Of a DNA stretch of 11,721 nucleotides, positions 10,601-11,721 are shown in pieces. The translations under genes were made by a program, and so were the position numbers. Source of the DNA: Parachlorella kessleri (taxonomy: Eukaryota > Chlorophyta > Trebouxiophyceae > Chlorellales > Chlorellaceae); the NCBI GenBank assembly GCA_001598975.1, contig BBXU01000178.1, positions 1 through 11,721 of the forward strand, given 5' to 3'. Under the pieces are notes generated by a model. It was not told the origin of the DNA and ran no database searches. It saw only the letters and a list, made by a program, of their open reading frames with translations. Within the stretch, counting starts at the first letter, position 1. Each line of letters begins with the position of its first letter.

Positions 10601-11462
10601 CCCCTGGTGGCAGTCGTGTCACACTCCCAAAATTGCGGGGTTCCCATGTCCAGTGCCGACTGTCACATCGTGGGCAGGTAGTGCCACCAGCCAGCAGCCT
10701 GCCACCCACCTCTGCCCATGTAGGGTTTAGGGTTTAAACTGCCACCCACCTCCGCCACCCGCTCGGAGCTGCCGTCCACAAACAGCTCGCGGTACACCTG
10801 CTCAAACTCCTCCTTGGTCACCACCCCGTTGCCGTCGGCATCAAACTCGCGGAACAGGCCGCTGATGGCCAGGATGGAGTTGGACACACGCTCCAGCAGG
10901 GTGGGCAGGCCCAGCGCGGTCATCTGCAGGGCAGGTCCATCGCCTTGGCTTCGTGTTGTTAGTGAGGGTCCTAGGGTGCCTCACCAAGCCACACAGCTGC
11001 TACCTTGGGTGCTCGAAGGAGCTTGGCAATGGGTTTCTTCAAACGCCACGGTGGCCGCACAGCTGGCAAGGCAGGCAGCTAGTGCTGGTGCAAGATTAGG
11101 ACAGTTATCATCAAGCCAGTCATCCTGGGAGAACTACTGCAGGAGTGCTGCGCTAAATGCCTGCGGGTCACCACAAGGTGATATAGTGGCGCCCTGGCAA
11201 GGCACCTGGTCAAGGCTCTACACGGTTTTCTCAGGGTTTTGCACCTGCGGCCTCTCAGCACCCTGCGAAGCGCTGCGACCACAACAGCACCCTGCATCAC
11301 CACCCATTGTTGGCCTAAGACATCAAAGCACAGCACGCACCTTGATGGCCGCAAAGCCCTGGCCTTCCGCCATGGCTGCCGCCTCGATGGACTTGCGGAA
11401 CACGCCCATGCGCTTGTCGCACAGCTCCTCACCCTCGTACGAGTAGGTCCGCACCACCACGC
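7611..11462 (-). CDS. PRODH: Proline dehydrogenase with EF-hand insert, 3' part of gene (9 exons, 5' end outside window)
   Basis: Proline dehydrogenase is the FAD enzyme of the mitochondrial inner membrane that oxidises proline to pyrroline-5-carboxylate. Exons, in transcript order: 11462-11341, 10923-10750, 10168-10106, 9886-9743, 9470-9379, 9192-9102, 8875-8748, 8309-8111, 7763-7611 (TGA at the end). All junctions keep frame; eight are GT-AG or incomplete at the edge, one is GC-AG. Family motifs seen in order: RTYSYEGEE and FAAIK|MTALG; EF-hand loop DADGNGVVTKEE; second loop DVDNDGKIDWIS (Ser at position 12, so probably weak); LMIDAEHTYFQPAID; VIFNTYQCYLKD; FGAKLVRGAY; EVMIATHSQ; VYFGQLLGMADHLSF; KYVPFGAVDEVLPYLVRRAQEN. 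The last contains the Arg-Arg and Glu known in the family to bind proline carboxylate and FAD. About 387 residues are present. The N-terminus and any transit peptide lie beyond the right edge. Identification is by remembered family motifs and is very secure; calcium binding is inferred. Confidence 0.97.
9100..9101 (-). other. GC splice donor of a GC-AG intron in PRODH
   Basis: The exon ending at 9102 reads AKRE and must join GYRFGAKLVRGAY, which starts at 8875, to keep the family motif. The only junction that does this is CGCGAG|GCAAGG, with GC instead of GT at 9101-9100. The acceptor is TGCAG|G. The sequence around it (AG|GCAAG) fits the known strong consensus of GC-AG introns. Confidence 0.85.
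10491..10510. repeat. CCCA microsatellite in a PRODH intron
   Basis: About five tandem CCCA units lie in the intron between exons 10923-10750 and 10168-10106. No function is evident. The same unit forms the first 18 bases of the window. Confidence 0.9.
10699..10756. repeat. Interstitial telomere-like insert flanked by 18-bp direct repeats
   Basis: Two copies of an 18-base sequence beginning CTGCCACCCACCTC lie at 10699-10716 and 10739-10756, with one mismatch. Between them are 22 bases (10717-10738) containing TAGGGTTTAGGGTTTAAA, about two and a half TTTAGGG units. The right copy spans the exon-intron border of the PRODH exon 10923-10750, so the left copy is a duplicate of the splice donor (minus strand GCAGAG|GTGGGTGG at 10710/10709). 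The arrangement resembles a telomeric repeat captured at a staggered break. Confidence 0.85.
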
Positions 11463-11721
11463 CTGCACTGGGCAGCGCCACGCCTTGTTTGGTTCCTCCA
11501 GACTGGTTGCAGGGAGCCAGTATGGACAAGCAGAGAGCTGCACAGCAGCTCCCATGCTTGTATCTCCCAATTGTGGATGAGGGAGGGTCGCAAACCAGCA
11601 ATGGTCTGTACTGGGCGGTATTGGGAGGTAGCCATGCTGTCTGCACTGAGTTGCAAGGGACCCACAGCAATACACCACCACGTTGTCTCGCATGTACCAG
11701 CCTGCCGGGAACGCGCGCGCG
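11463..11721 (-). other. Upstream intron of PRODH and possible further exon at the window edge
   Basis: The exon at 11462 begins after a GTGCAG acceptor and needs one base (probably G) from the previous exon. On the minus strand a second acceptor-like GGCAG lies at 11706-11702, followed by an open stretch with several GT dinucleotides near 11668-11685. A short exon could therefore sit at about 11701-11670. I cannot match its translation to the family, so the previous exon may instead lie outside the window. The final bases (about 11711-11721) are a short CG dinucleotide run. Confidence 0.3.

Noticed and set aside
10717..10738. A real chromosome end
   Set aside because: Only about 2.5 telomere units, with PRODH coding sequence continuing on both sides.
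1..11721. CRISPR array, tRNA, rRNA or bacterial operon signals
   Set aside because: No regularly spaced repeats, no tRNA-like arms, and all genes are intron-split eukaryotic genes.
11711..11721. CG dinucleotide run at the right edge as a structured element
   Set aside because: Too short and cut by the window edge to interpret.

Overview
The window looks like nuclear DNA of a green alga. The genes are split by many GT-AG introns of about 50-600 bases, and the coding sequence is GC-rich with dense CAG/GCA runs giving poly-Gln and poly-Ala. A plant/green-algal type telomere motif (TTTAGGG) is embedded in one intron. Chlorophyceae or Trebouxiophyceae seem most likely, but the exact lineage cannot be read from the sequence. 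Both well-supported genes lie on the minus strand, so the long plus-strand open frames are shadows of CAG-rich antisense coding sequence.

Right part (7611-11462, continuing past the right edge): the 3' portion of a mitochondrial-type proline dehydrogenase gene, the first enzyme of proline catabolism. Nine exons join with consistent phases into about 387 residues. They cover two EF-hand-like loops and then the whole C-terminal catalytic barrel to the stop codon. One intron has a GC-AG boundary. Another carries an interstitial telomere-like insert between 18-base direct repeats that duplicate the splice donor.

Middle (5320-7610): largely intergenic and visibly richer in A+T. It holds the 3' flank of the proline dehydrogenase gene, a weak candidate for a small spliced minus-strand gene (about 6189-6620, perhaps with exons up to 7025), and the 5' flank of the left gene.

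Left part (88-5319): one large gene reconstructed here from six exons (1305 residues in the preferred model). It encodes a low-complexity protein with an N-terminal leucine-zipper-like coiled coil, two JAZ/U1-type C2H2 zinc fingers on separate exons, and long Gln-rich tracts. It is probably a nuclear nucleic-acid-binding or regulatory protein. I recognise no named family for the full protein. One short intron decides whether a CAG tract is read as poly-Gln or as poly-Ala followed by a stop, which suggests two isoforms.

The two genes are head-to-tail, and nothing suggests that they work together.
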